A program made the translations under genes and the position numbers. The notes beneath the pieces were generated by a model. It searched no databases. It was not told the DNA's origin and saw only the letters and a program-made list of their open reading frames with translations. DNA of 64,000 nt from Draconibacterium aestuarii (lineage in GTDB: Bacteria > Bacteroidota > Bacteroidia > Bacteroidales > Prolixibacteraceae): positions 1 to 64,000 of the forward strand of contig JAPOHD010000063.1 in assembly GCA_026671195.1 (NCBI GenBank). Direction: 5' to 3'. This document shows, one piece after another, positions 7,912 to 17,121 of the stretch (position 1 is the first letter of the stretch; each line of letters begins with the position of its first letter).

Positions 7912-9969
7912 CTACCTTTCAATTCGTATCCGTGCGTCCACCGCCAAAATCTCATTTTCATTACCAAGCAGCGGATTAATATCAATTTCCTTAATTTCAA
8001 TAGCATTTCGAAGCAGCCACGACAAACGCACCAAAATATCAGCAAATTTTTCAATGTTAACCCCTTTTTGATTCCGGAAACCCTGCAATATTTTATATGA
8101 TTTTAAGCTTTTTATCATCGACAGGGCTTCAGTATTCGACAGAGGAGCCAGGCCTGATGCCACATCTTTCATAACCTCAACATAAATTCCGCCCATTCCA
8201 CACAAAACCACATGTCCAAAAGTATCTTCGTAAGTTGCCCCCAGAAACAGTTCAGTACCCGAAGCCATTTGTGCAATCAACACACCTTCTGTTCCTTCAA
8301 TTTGAAAAAGGTGGTGAAACTCTTTTCTCACCTCGGTTACATTGCGGATATTAAGCACTACTCCTCCAACTTCGGTTTTATGCACAGGTCCAACTACTTT
8401 CATAACCACCGGGAAACCAATATTTAAAGCAGCCAATACTGCCTCCGACTCAGATGTAGCAACCGTCTCTTTTACCATTGGGATTCCGGCACTGTTAAAC
8501 AACTGATGGATTACATCGGGAGACTGATAGCCATTCTCACACTTTTCAATAACCGATCTTATTTCATCCCGATTAACCAGTTCGGTAAAATTCTCGCTTG
8601 CTGATGGCCGTGGGGTATTCATCACTTTTGTCAGAGCACGCCCCAACAACACTTCATCGGGAAAATTTACATTACCCCGCGAAAGGAAATGGGCTACATC
8701 TTCTTTCACATTTATAATGGATGGCAAAATTGGATAAATCGGCTTTTTACAGACCTTCATTTTTTCGGAAAGTAAATCGTAAACATCTCCAATCGGGAAA
8801 AGTCCGGGACTTCCATAAATCACTGCCATTCCATCCACGTCGAAGTCTTTCTCGCAGGCGTCAATAATATGTCCCAGTTGTTCGGCCGTTCCGGTAGCCA
8901 AAAAGTCAATCGGATTTTCAACTGACGATCCTGGAAACAATTTCTTCAGCAAGGCTGTTTTTGCCGGAGAATCTTCAATTTCAGGAATTTTTAAACCTCC
9001 TGCTTCAAGAGCATCAGTCAACATTACGCCTGGGCCACCTGCATGAGTTATAATTCCCAGTTTTTCACCTTCCAGTTCTTTCCCCATAAAAACACTGGCA
9101 ACGGTTGTGAGTTCCTCACGTCCATAACAACGTACAATACCTGCTTTTCGAAACAATGCCTCCACTGCAGCATCAGAACTGGTTAAAGCCCCGGTATGTG
9201 ACGATGCAGCCCGGCTACCTGCGGAAGAACTCCCTGCTTTAATGGCAGCTATTCGGCATCCCTTTCGAATTAATGATGTGGCATGGGAAAGTAGTTTATC
9301 GGGATTATTAATATTCTCAATATAAAGTAGTTTAACACGCGGACTAATGCCGGGTTGGTAGGTTTCATCCAAATAAGCTAAAATGTCTTCAACTCCTGTA
9401 TGTGCGCTGTTTCCCACTGAAAATACATTGGCAAAACGCAGGCCTTTCGGAATCCCCGATTCGATGATAAAAACGGCTGTTGCTCCGGAGCCTGATATAA
9501 AATCGCATCCTTCATGCGTTAATTCCGGAATTGGAGTGGTAAATACACTTGCATGCGACGGTGTCATCACTCCGATACAGTTCGGCCCAATTAAACAGGC
9601 ATTATTCTTTTCAATAACATCAACAATTTTCTTCTCCAGCTCCTTCCCCGCCTCATCTGTTTCGCCAAATCCGGCCGAAATAATTATAAAAGCTTTGGTG
9701 TTGTTTTCCTCAGCCAGCTGTGTAACCGTTTCTAAACAGTATTTTGCCGGAATAGCTAAAATAGCCAAATCAATATCGGGAAGTTCAGCCACACTATGAA
9801 AAGCGGGAATTCCCTGAATTTGAGATTCAACAGGATTAATGGCAAATAAATCGCCTTTAAAATTATGGTCAAGCAGGTTCTTTACAATTTTTCCTCCCGG
9901 TTTGCTTGTATTATTCGAAGCCCCAACAATTACAATACTCTCCGGGTGGAGCAATTTTTCATTTATCAT
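7912..9969 (-). CDS. Acetate--CoA ligase (ADP-forming), fused alpha-beta
   Basis: Encodes 685 residues. The N-terminal CoA-binding Rossmann domain (about 1-130, with VIVGASNNTSKPGG) and succinyl-CoA-ligase-like domains (about 150-450, catalytic His258 in SSHTGAL) are fused to a C-terminal ATP-grasp domain (about 470-685). This is the ACD layout: acyl-CoA + ADP + Pi gives acid + CoA + ATP. The enzyme conserves energy from acetyl-CoA or branched-chain acyl-CoA during fermentation of sugars or amino acids. Monocistronic and convergent with fabI. The acyl substrate cannot be told from sequence; a protein acetyltransferase (Pat) is less likely because no GNAT domain is present. Confidence 0.9.
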   Translation of the reverse strand: MINEKLLHPESIVIVGASNNTSKPGGKIVKNLLDHNFKGDLFAINPVESQIQGIPAFHSVAELPDIDLAILAIPAKYCLETVTQLAEENNTKAFIIISAGFGETDEAGKELEKKIVDVIEKNNACLIGPNCIGVMTPSHASVFTTPIPELTHEGCDFISGSGATAVFIIESGIPKGLRFANVFSVGNSAHTGVEDILAYLDETYQPGISPRVKLLYIENINNPDKLLSHATSLIRKGCRIAAIKAGSSSAGSRAASSHTGALTSSDAAVEALFRKAGIVRCYGREELTTVASVFMGKELEGEKLGIITHAGGPGVMLTDALEAGGLKIPEIEDSPAKTALLKKLFPGSSVENPIDFLATGTAEQLGHIIDACEKDFDVDGMAVIYGSPGLFPIGDVYDLLSEKMKVCKKPIYPILPSIINVKEDVAHFLSRGNVNFPDEVLLGRALTKVMNTPRPSASENFTELVNRDEIRSVIEKCENGYQSPDVIHQLFNSAGIPMVKETVATSESEAVLAALNIGFPVVMKVVGPVHKTEVGGVVLNIRNVTEVRKEFHHLFQIEGTEGVLIAQMASGTELFLGATYEDTFGHVVLCGMGGIYVEVMKDVASGLAPLSNTEALSMIKSLKSYKILQGFRNQKGVNIEKFADILVRLSWLLRNAIEIKEIDINPLLGNENEILAVDARIRIER

Positions 9970-10083
9970 TACAATAGCTTTAGCTTTGTAAAAGTAGAAA
10001 AATGAATATTAACCTTTCCTGATTTTTTTCAACAACATTTAATTAGCTATCTCTAAATCTCTATTTTAGCGAAAAATACCTAA

Positions 10084-10896
10084 ATGACCGATTCGAAAGA
10101 ACAAAAGATTGTTGTGCTAACCGAGTTAAAACCAAGCGACAATACACTTATTTTAAACGGAATAAAAATAGCCTCCGTTTTCAATAAAGAACTTTGCCTG
10201 GTTTATAATTATCGTAAAAAGGAAAAAAAACACCATTCAATATTTAAGCAAGAGCTAAAACAATATCTTATTCCTATAAAAAAGGAAGTTCCCGGGTTAA
10301 AAATTTCAACGCTTTTACTTTCTGAAAATTGGTCAATCATTCCCGACATTTTAGCGGACGAATTCGAGGCCATATTTCTGATCGCCAATTCCCAAAACTT
10401 TAAACAGTATTCAAAAGTACTTTCTGAAAGTTCGGTACCTATGCTTTTTGTTCGGCCCAATTCGAAAATATTGGACTTTAACCAGATTGTACAGCCCATT
10501 GATTTACGAAAAGAGAACAGCGACAGTTCGTTATGGTGTTCCTACTTTGGACGTTTTAACAATGCAGAAATAGTTGTGATTGCGGCTAACGATAATGGCA
10601 AATACGAAAAACGTTACCTGGCAAAAAATGTAGAACTTACGAAGAAACTTTATCAGAAATTTAAAATCAGGCACAAAATTTTTAAAGGAGACAAATCAAG
10701 TTTCAGAAATTCATTTGAAGCACTTGATCTGGCACTGGCCTCCGATTGTAATCTGTTAACCATTTTGGGAAGTTCGGCCATTACTCCCCTCGATTTATTG
10801 ATTGGCCTGCCCGAACGAAAGATTATTCAGCGTGCTGGTAACCTGCCCGTTTTGGTTATAAATCCGCGCAAAGACAATTATATTTTATGCGATTGA
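10084..10896 (+). CDS. Tandem UspA-like stress protein
   Basis: Encodes 270 residues with two Usp folds (about 7-125 and 140-262). The second half contains the ILGSSAITPLDLLIGLPERK region and PVLVINPR near the C-terminus, resembling the UspA nucleotide-binding tail G-x2-G-x9-G-(S/T), but poorly conserved, so ATP binding is doubtful. Cytoplasmic, no signal peptide. It is divergent from the ADP-forming synthetase gene with a 114-nt spacer and is followed by an unrelated outer-membrane protein gene. A role in stress or energy-limited survival is family knowledge only. Confidence 0.7.
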   Translation: MTDSKEQKIVVLTELKPSDNTLILNGIKIASVFNKELCLVYNYRKKEKKHHSIFKQELKQYLIPIKKEVPGLKISTLLLSENWSIIPDILADEFEAIFLIANSQNFKQYSKVLSESSVPMLFVRPNSKILDFNQIVQPIDLRKENSDSSLWCSYFGRFNNAEIVVIAANDNGKYEKRYLAKNVELTKKLYQKFKIRHKIFKGDKSSFRNSFEALDLALASDCNLLTILGSSAITPLDLLIGLPERKIIQRAGNLPVLVINPRKDNYILCD

Positions 10897-10992
10897 TTTC
10901 CGCCTGATTTGGAATAGCAAATTGACAATTTAGCGGATAACAATTCATAAAATAAATCCATTTATTACTTTTAGGCCAGAAAACAAACCAGA

Positions 10993-11970
10993 ATGAAAAA
11001 AGCACTCTTACTCGTATTTATACTCTCATCGCTGTTGGGTAAAGCACAGAATTTTGAATACCAGGTATTATTTGAAGGAATTGGCGACAACCGGGAATTT
11101 ACAGCTATGTATGCCCTCCCCCAAACGATTATGGGTACACGTGGCGCCTTTGAACTGGGAGTAAATATAGACAATCACCGATTAAGGGGTGGACTGAGTC
11201 ATTTACTGGAGTTTGGCAGCAATATTGATTCTCAGAAACCAAAACTTACACTTTACTATCAATTTACCGACGATCAAAAAGAGTTTATTTTTGGTGCATT
11301 TCCACGACGCAACAAGCTAAACTTTCCGTTAGCCATGCTCACCGACACGCTGCTTTATTATCGTCCCAATATTGAAGGACTTTTGGGTGAAGTACGCTGG
11401 GATTGGGGAAAACAAAATGGTTTTGTTGACTGGGTAGGCCGGCAATCCACTGAACGACGTGAACAATTTATGGCTGGTTCGTCGGGTGAGATATTTTATA
11501 AAAACCTGTTTATCGAAAATTACATTTTAATGTATCATAACGCCCATACCAAACTTAATCTGCCAGGTAATCATATAAAAGACTATTTTGGATACGCGGT
11601 TCGGGGAGGAATCCGAACCTCTGATGAATCAGTATTGCAGGGCGATATAAAAGCGGGAATATTGTTCTCTTCGTATCGCGAACGGTCGGTAACCGAGGGT
11701 TATATAACCGGCACCAGTTTTTTTGCAGAAGCCAACGGCAGGTATAAAAACGTTGGAATAAAATCGGTTTTGAATACTGGAGCGGGTCATAACTTTGGTT
11801 TTGGCGATACTTATTACCGGGCCAACGATTACTGGCGTACCGACCTTATCTGGTATTTTATTAACCACGAAAATGTAAAAGGAAAGTTTAATATATCGAT
11901 GCACCTGGTTGACTGGGACACCCTGGACCAACAGCAACAGATTTCTGTTATTTATGTTTTTGGAAAATAA
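10993..11970 (+). CDS. Predicted outer-membrane beta-barrel protein, function unknown
   Basis: Encodes 325 residues. A signal peptide (1-18, ending LGKAQ) is followed by alternating aromatic/polar strands and a C-terminus ending in a strand with a terminal aromatic (VIYVFGK), consistent with a small barrel. There are no Cys residues and no recognised enzymatic motif. The spacing from the upstream Usp gene (96 nt) allows co-transcription but does not show it. I do not recognise the family; a porin-like or DUF-type membrane protein is the most I would say. Confidence 0.55.
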   Translation: MKKALLLVFILSSLLGKAQNFEYQVLFEGIGDNREFTAMYALPQTIMGTRGAFELGVNIDNHRLRGGLSHLLEFGSNIDSQKPKLTLYYQFTDDQKEFIFGAFPRRNKLNFPLAMLTDTLLYYRPNIEGLLGEVRWDWGKQNGFVDWVGRQSTERREQFMAGSSGEIFYKNLFIENYILMYHNAHTKLNLPGNHIKDYFGYAVRGGIRTSDESVLQGDIKAGILFSSYRERSVTEGYITGTSFFAEANGRYKNVGIKSVLNTGAGHNFGFGDTYYRANDYWRTDLIWYFINHENVKGKFNISMHLVDWDTLDQQQQISVIYVFGK

Positions 11971-11985
11971 TACGAATATTTCCTT

Positions 11986-12133
11986 AAAATGAGCCTTGTT
12001 CTTTTGTTCTTTTAAGCTTATGCTTTGTTAAAAAGTATCAACGTAGCTAAGGCTATGTCTCCATCTTTAACCTTGACTAAACTCAAAATATTTAAAACAG
12101 TTTAAGTCTCATTTTAAAATAGAATTGGTATAA
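11986..12133. repeat. MITE-like repeat, copy B
   Basis: About 148 bp starting AAAATGAGCCTT and ending TTTAAGTCTCATTTT...TTGGTATAA. It aligns with 973-1122 through much of its length. The right end is the inverted partner of the left end of copy A. It fills most of the gap between the outer-membrane protein and the S46 peptidase, and no coding sequence is seen there. Confidence 0.45.
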
Positions 12134-12220
12134 GAAACTCATCATTCTTGCAAATTAAATCCGTTCTAACCTTCGAAGAGCTGGAAATTTTTCAACTGGA
12201 AAATTAAGGCCTGAAAAAAG

Positions 12221-12254
12221 AAATCCTAAGGGTGCTATACAACCCTTAGGATTT
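12221..12254 (-). terminator. Terminator of the S46 peptidase gene
   Basis: AAATCCTAAGGGT (12221-12233) pairs perfectly over 13 bp with 12242-12254 around an 8-nt loop. On the minus strand it is followed by CTTTTTT, and it lies 33 nt beyond the peptidase stop codon. Confidence 0.85.
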
Positions 12255-12287
12255 GTTCTGGTGCGTATACATAAATAACGACTACCG

Positions 12288-14432
12288 CTACTCCCGAATC
12301 TCCATTTCATCCAATAAATAACCGGCGCCGGCAAATTTATCAATCAAAAACAAAGCATAACGAATATCCAGAGCAATATTACGGCAACGTTCCGAATCAT
12401 ACATTATATCACTCATTGTGCTTTCCCACGCTCGATCAAAATTTACTCCAATCAACTCACCATTTCCGTTGACCACCGGGCTTCCCGAGTTACCTCCGGT
12501 TGTATGATTCGAGGCAGTAAAACACACCGGTACATCACCATCAACCTCATAACGACCAAAATCTTTATTGGAATACAATTCTTTTAATCTGGTGGGTACA
12601 TCGTAATCGTAAATCTCAGGATTGTCTTTCTCCATTATCCCGCTTAATGTTGTGTAGTGATTGTATTCAACACCGTCTTTGGGCTGGTAACCTTCAACTT
12701 TACCATAAGCTACGCGAAGCGTTAAATTGGCATCAGGATAAAAAGCCATTCCTCTTTTCATTTCCATTAAACCGGCCATATACGTTTTCATATTTGCAGT
12801 TATAAGCGACGATGTTTTTGTGACATTTGGTAAAATATCTTTTTCGTATACAAAATTCAAACGGTTGTATAGAACCAAAACCGGATCATTACGCAACTTT
12901 AACAACTGTTTTTTCGATGCATTTTCAAGCAATTTTTTCAGCTTCTCCTGATCACTTAAAACAGATTTTCGATACACTTTATCAATCAGCTTCTTCGCAT
13001 CGTATTTATTTATTGTTTCTACCAGCTCCACCGGCAAAAATTCAGAATCGAGTCCATCAACCAGTGTTGGCATTAACTCGGCGAACAATTTTTCGTCGGT
13101 AACCTGGTTAAAATCTTTAAAGAATCCTGGAAGTCGGATTAACATGGCCGAACGCAAAGTTTCCACTTTTTCAGGTTGTCTGTTCTCAATGTTATTAATA
13201 ATTACGTTCATCGTTCTGGCTTGTGCAAATATTTCAACACCTCGCAATACAATCTCAGAATAATAATCTGCAGCTTTTATGTATTTCGCATACTCCTGGT
13301 ATTGTTTATCAAAGTTTTCAAAAACAGTTTTATACACCGAATCCCAGGTTTCATTTTTCTCTGCCCAGCTTTTAAATTCCTCTTCATAGGCTTGTTTGGA
13401 ATTAACTGCATCGAGTCTTTTTAAACCATTAATTTCGCCTTGCCATTTTTTCCATGCATTACTTATGCTTGCATATTTAGCCGCATATTGAATCCTGATT
13501 TTGGGATCCGAATTCATATCGGCACCAATAATTTCCAGCTTCTTATCACGCAGCATTATTCTATCGGGATTGCGTTGGTTCATTTCAACATTAACCGCCT
13601 GATGCGGCCAGTATTGAGTTGTACTGCCGGGATTTCCAAATACCATGGTAAAATCGCCGGGTTGCGCACCTTTCATCGAAACCGGGAAAAACTTTTTAGG
13701 TTGATACGGCACATTATCTTCCGAATACTCAGCTGGCTCGTTGTTTTTGTCGGCGTAAATCCGGAACAAAGAAAAATCGCCGGTATGACGGGGCCACATC
13801 CAGTTGTCGGTATCGCCCCCAAATTTACCAATAGCCGACGGAGGCGCACCTACCAAACGAATATCTTTATATACTTTGTAGACATACAAAAAGTATTGGT
13901 TACCATAAAAAAGAGGTTTAACAACAGTTTTGTATTTTCCATTTTCATCGGCTTCTTTCGTAATACATTCGGTGTTTGCATTAATCTTATTTTTTCTTTC
14001 TTCTCCCTCAAGGCCTTCAACATCCTTTAATACCTTTTCGGTAACATCTTGCATATATTCCAAAAAACTAACGGTTAAACCTTTGTTGGCCAACTCCTCA
14101 GATTTATTCATGGCCCAAAAACCATTGGTAAGATAATCGTGTTCAACCGAACTATGATTTTGAATTTGGCCATACCCACAATGATGATTGGTTATTAAAA
14201 GCCCTTCATTCGAAATAAGTTCGCCGGTACAACCTCGTCCAAAAATTACAACGGCATCTTTCATACTCGCATTATTTACATCATAAATATCTTGCGCCGT
14301 AAGCTTAAATCCCATCTCCTGCATTTCAGCAAGGTTATATTTTTCAAGCAAAGTTGGAATCCACATTCCCTCTTTTGCCGATGTTTGAATTATGAATAAA
14401 ATCGATACCAGTGTTAATGCAAAATTTCTCAT
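12288..14432 (-). CDS. S46 family dipeptidyl-peptidase, DPP11-like
   Basis: A 714-residue exported serine peptidase (signal peptide about 1-19, ending TSAKEG). Family hallmarks are His84 in TNHHCGYG, the Asp region GGDTDNWMWPRHTGDF, and Ser649 in TTGGNSGSPV. Arg667 lies 18 residues after the nucleophile, the position that is Arg in Porphyromonas DPP11 (acidic P1 specificity) and Gly in DPP7. The enzyme should therefore release dipeptides with Asp/Glu at P1 in the periplasm. The start is set at ATG 14432, which begins the signal peptide and gives the family length; an upstream ATG at 14507 would add 25 unlikely residues. Terminator at 12221-12254. Confidence 0.92.
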   Translation of the reverse strand: MRNFALTLVSILFIIQTSAKEGMWIPTLLEKYNLAEMQEMGFKLTAQDIYDVNNASMKDAVVIFGRGCTGELISNEGLLITNHHCGYGQIQNHSSVEHDYLTNGFWAMNKSEELANKGLTVSFLEYMQDVTEKVLKDVEGLEGEERKNKINANTECITKEADENGKYKTVVKPLFYGNQYFLYVYKVYKDIRLVGAPPSAIGKFGGDTDNWMWPRHTGDFSLFRIYADKNNEPAEYSEDNVPYQPKKFFPVSMKGAQPGDFTMVFGNPGSTTQYWPHQAVNVEMNQRNPDRIMLRDKKLEIIGADMNSDPKIRIQYAAKYASISNAWKKWQGEINGLKRLDAVNSKQAYEEEFKSWAEKNETWDSVYKTVFENFDKQYQEYAKYIKAADYYSEIVLRGVEIFAQARTMNVIINNIENRQPEKVETLRSAMLIRLPGFFKDFNQVTDEKLFAELMPTLVDGLDSEFLPVELVETINKYDAKKLIDKVYRKSVLSDQEKLKKLLENASKKQLLKLRNDPVLVLYNRLNFVYEKDILPNVTKTSSLITANMKTYMAGLMEMKRGMAFYPDANLTLRVAYGKVEGYQPKDGVEYNHYTTLSGIMEKDNPEIYDYDVPTRLKELYSNKDFGRYEVDGDVPVCFTASNHTTGGNSGSPVVNGNGELIGVNFDRAWESTMSDIMYDSERCRNIALDIRYALFLIDKFAGAGYLLDEMEIRE

Positions 14433-14687
14433 CGTTATATTTAAATTGTTTCTTAAGAAGGTACAAATAGAATAAAAGACTTTTTTTAAAACAATGATAA
14501 TAAACATTTGGGAAATTACTATGCAATTACCAAGATTAACATATTACATTACACAATTAAACTAAAATATGTAATACACTCATTATGTGATTTTAACACA
14601 TTTACGATATTAATTTATTGATAAATATCACAAAACATTCCATCTTACTATTTCATTAACTTTAGAATTAAGTTTGCGGAATTTTGT

Positions 14688-14695
14688 TACATTTG
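14688..14695 (+). promoter_or_regulatory. -7 box (TACATTTG) of the histidine kinase gene
   Basis: A perfect TAnnTTTG lies 30 nt before ATG 14725. It supports that ATG over the upstream in-frame TTG at 14674, which would lie before the transcription start. No clear -33 partner at 19 bp. Confidence 0.4.
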
Positions 14696-14724
14696 GTTCA
14701 ATTAAACTTACCTACTCACAAATT

Positions 14725-16494
14725 ATGATTGACGCTTTTCCAATTAAGGGACTAATACAATTTTGCACTGCCCTTGCTGCATTACTGGTTGTTGCAATTT
14801 TATGGAGATTTAAAAAAGCAGCAGAAGTAAAATACCTTATAATACTTGAGATTAATATCGCCACATGGGCTATATTTTACGCGCTCGAATTCTTCTCGCC
14901 CGAATTAGCCACAAAAACACTTTGGTCACAGTTTTCGTACTTTGGAATAGCGTTTATTCCTGCCTCCTATTTCTATTTTACTACCGCTTTTAGTCAAAAA
15001 AACAAACTAATAAACAAGCGCAACACATTTTTAATCTCACTTATTCCATTGGCTACAATAGTACTGGTTTTTACCAATCAACACCACCATTTAGTTTGGG
15101 AAGTTGTTACATTATCAGCTGAAAGAAATATGTTGCTGTATGACCATGGTACCTGGTTTTGGATATTTTATACGTATACCTTTCTTCTTATCGTTTCAGG
15201 AATTTACAATCTGTTTAGTTCCATTTACAAATTTACAGCTTATTACAAATCGCAAATTTTTATTCTGCTAATTGCTTCATTAATTCCAATACTGGCAAAT
15301 GTTATCTATGTTTCAAAAATAAATCCGTTTACAGGTTTCGACTGGACAACCGTTTCATTTGTACTTACCGGGATTATAATTGCCTTCGGAATTTACCGCT
15401 ATAAAATGTTTGAATTGGTTCCACTTGCCAAAAAGAAATTACTCGACACCATGAGTGAAGGTGTAATCGTAATAAATAACAAAGGATTATTAGAAGATAT
15501 AAATCCGGCAGCAACAACTATTTTTGCCATCACCAAAAAGGAAGCATTAAATTCGCATATCTCTTCGGTATTTAAAAATTATCCGCCAATTATTGAAGCT
15601 TTTCACCGGCAATCGGAAAGTACACTCAGCCTTCAAATTGGAAAATCACCGGCCATACATTTTTACCAGGTAAAAGTTTCGCCTATCCTAAAAAAGAAAA
15701 AGGTATTATACGGAAAGTTATTTGTGTTTAACGATGTTACATCTATTCGCCGGGCAGAACTTGAACTACAAAACACGAACAAGCAATTAATAAACGAAAT
15801 CGAAAAGAATAAAAAACTGATTGATGATTTAGATTCTTTTGCACACACCGTAGCCCACGATCTTAAAAATTCACTGGGATCAATTTATTCGTCGAGCGAA
15901 GTTATAATTCACGGTATTGAAGCAGACGACAAAGAAACGGTTAAAGAGATTTCACTTCTGATCAAAGAGTCGGCCGGAAAAACCATTGAAGTAACAAACG
16001 AGTTATTAAAATTGGCAACCGCTTGTCATCATGAGGTTGAAAAAATACCTGTTGACATGGGATGCGTGTTTAAAAATGCAGAAAAACAACTTGCTGAAAT
16101 TATTACACAAAAAAATGTTCAGGTAAAAGTTTCCGGACAATGGGATTCGGCACTGGGTTATGCCCCGTGGATTGAAGAAGTTTGGGTAAATTATTTAAGT
16201 AACGCCATAAAATACGGAGGAAATCCGGCAGTAATTTCGGCGGGAAGCCAGAAGATTAACGACAATAAAATTAAATTTTGGATAAGCGACAATGGAGATG
16301 GTATCGCTTTGGAAAATCAAGATAAACTATTTCTGAAATACACCCGTCTTGATCCGAATAAAGCATCCGGTTATGGTCTTGGACTCTCAATTGTTAAACG
16401 TATTGTAGAAAAACTTGGAGGAACGGTTGGAGTTGAAAGTACAGGAACTAAAGGGGAAGGTTCAACTTTTTATTTTATTCTTCCTGCCTGTTAA
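14725..16494 (+). CDS. 7TM-PAS sensor histidine kinase
   Basis: Encodes 589 residues. About seven hydrophobic segments (residues 9-225) form a histidine-kinase 7TM N-terminal region. A PAS domain follows (about 237-345), then a HisKA dimerisation domain with His378 in the VAHDLKNS H-box (about 370-435) and a HATPase_c domain with Asn493 (NYLSNAIKYGG), the DNGDGI G1 box and GYGLGLSIV G2 box, ending at 589. It autophosphorylates and should pass phosphate to a response regulator, but none is adjacent, so it is an orphan kinase here. It is convergent with the cupin gene with only 3 nt between the stop codons. The signal sensed is unknown. Confidence 0.92.
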   Translation: MIDAFPIKGLIQFCTALAALLVVAILWRFKKAAEVKYLIILEINIATWAIFYALEFFSPELATKTLWSQFSYFGIAFIPASYFYFTTAFSQKNKLINKRNTFLISLIPLATIVLVFTNQHHHLVWEVVTLSAERNMLLYDHGTWFWIFYTYTFLLIVSGIYNLFSSIYKFTAYYKSQIFILLIASLIPILANVIYVSKINPFTGFDWTTVSFVLTGIIIAFGIYRYKMFELVPLAKKKLLDTMSEGVIVINNKGLLEDINPAATTIFAITKKEALNSHISSVFKNYPPIIEAFHRQSESTLSLQIGKSPAIHFYQVKVSPILKKKKVLYGKLFVFNDVTSIRRAELELQNTNKQLINEIEKNKKLIDDLDSFAHTVAHDLKNSLGSIYSSSEVIIHGIEADDKETVKEISLLIKESAGKTIEVTNELLKLATACHHEVEKIPVDMGCVFKNAEKQLAEIITQKNVQVKVSGQWDSALGYAPWIEEVWVNYLSNAIKYGGNPAVISAGSQKINDNKIKFWISDNGDGIALENQDKLFLKYTRLDPNKASGYGLGLSIVKRIVEKLGGTVGVESTGTKGEGSTFYFILPAC

Positions 16495-16497
16495 ATT

Positions 16498-16854
16498 CTA
16501 CAACTGATCGGCAATTGATTTTGTAATTTCGGATTGTACATCACCGGTGTGTTCCGTTGTTTTATTTTCAATCAGCATTATTTTACATTCCTTTTTTGAC
16601 GAAACCCGATGATTGATCCCCTTGGTTACGATATACAAATCGCCTTTGTACATTCTGAATGGTTCTTCATTTTCAATTTCAAAAAGCAGGGTTCCTTCTA
16701 AAACATAAAACATTTCATCCTCTTCGTGATGGTTGTGCCAGGGAATTTCGTCGCCTTTAATTTTGGCAATCTTTACATATACATCATTCACCTCACCAAC
16801 TATTTTGGGCGCAAAATATTCATCAATTTTGTTAAACTTATCCAGTATATTCAT
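16498..16854 (-). CDS. Small single-domain cupin protein
   Basis: Encodes 118 residues. The first cupin motif is complete: W-H-N-H-H-E-E-D-E-M-F-Y-V-L-E-G (about residues 39-54), supplying two His and one Glu metal ligands. The second motif (GINHRVSS, about 79-86) supplies the last His. Cytoplasmic, no signal. Such proteins are diverse: isomerases, dioxygenases or ligand-binding proteins. The sequence does not tell which. Its gene points into the histidine kinase gene, so the two are unlikely to be co-regulated. Confidence 0.85.
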   Translation of the reverse strand: MNILDKFNKIDEYFAPKIVGEVNDVYVKIAKIKGDEIPWHNHHEEDEMFYVLEGTLLFEIENEEPFRMYKGDLYIVTKGINHRVSSKKECKIMLIENKTTEHTGDVQSEITKSIADQL

Positions 16855-17017
16855 GTCTTTTTGTTTTTCAATAGTAAACCACCTTTATTTCCAAAAATTC
16901 TAAATCTCTACTAAATCACCGTTTTTAAATCGATTTGTTGATTCGATATTCAAATAGAATGATCGCCTGTACTCAAATGTATAACCTTTTAAACGCAGTC
17001 GCAATACCCTACGAAAA

Positions 17018-17056
17018 AAAAACGGAAGAAAAGCAAGAACTGCCTCTTCCGTTTTT
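17018..17056 (-). terminator. Terminator of the first sulfatase gene
   Basis: AAAAACGGAAGA (17018-17029) pairs with TCTTCCGTTTTT (17045-17056), a perfect 12-bp stem. On the minus strand it is followed by a long T run, and it lies 66 nt past the sulfatase stop. A TTATACCAA motif like that ending the MITE-like repeats is at 17083-17091. Confidence 0.8.
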
Positions 17057-17121
17057 CATAAGTAAATTTATCGAACAAGAACTTATACCAACAAGTGATT
17101 TCCGACAAATATTACTTCCGG

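Noticed and set aside
13440-14030. 196-residue plus-strand ORF inside the S46 gene
   Set aside because: Opposite-strand shadow of a clear peptidase gene; no start context or family.
14432-14507. Earlier ATG for the S46 peptidase
   Set aside because: Would add 25 residues before a perfect signal peptide and exceed the family length; start set at 14432.
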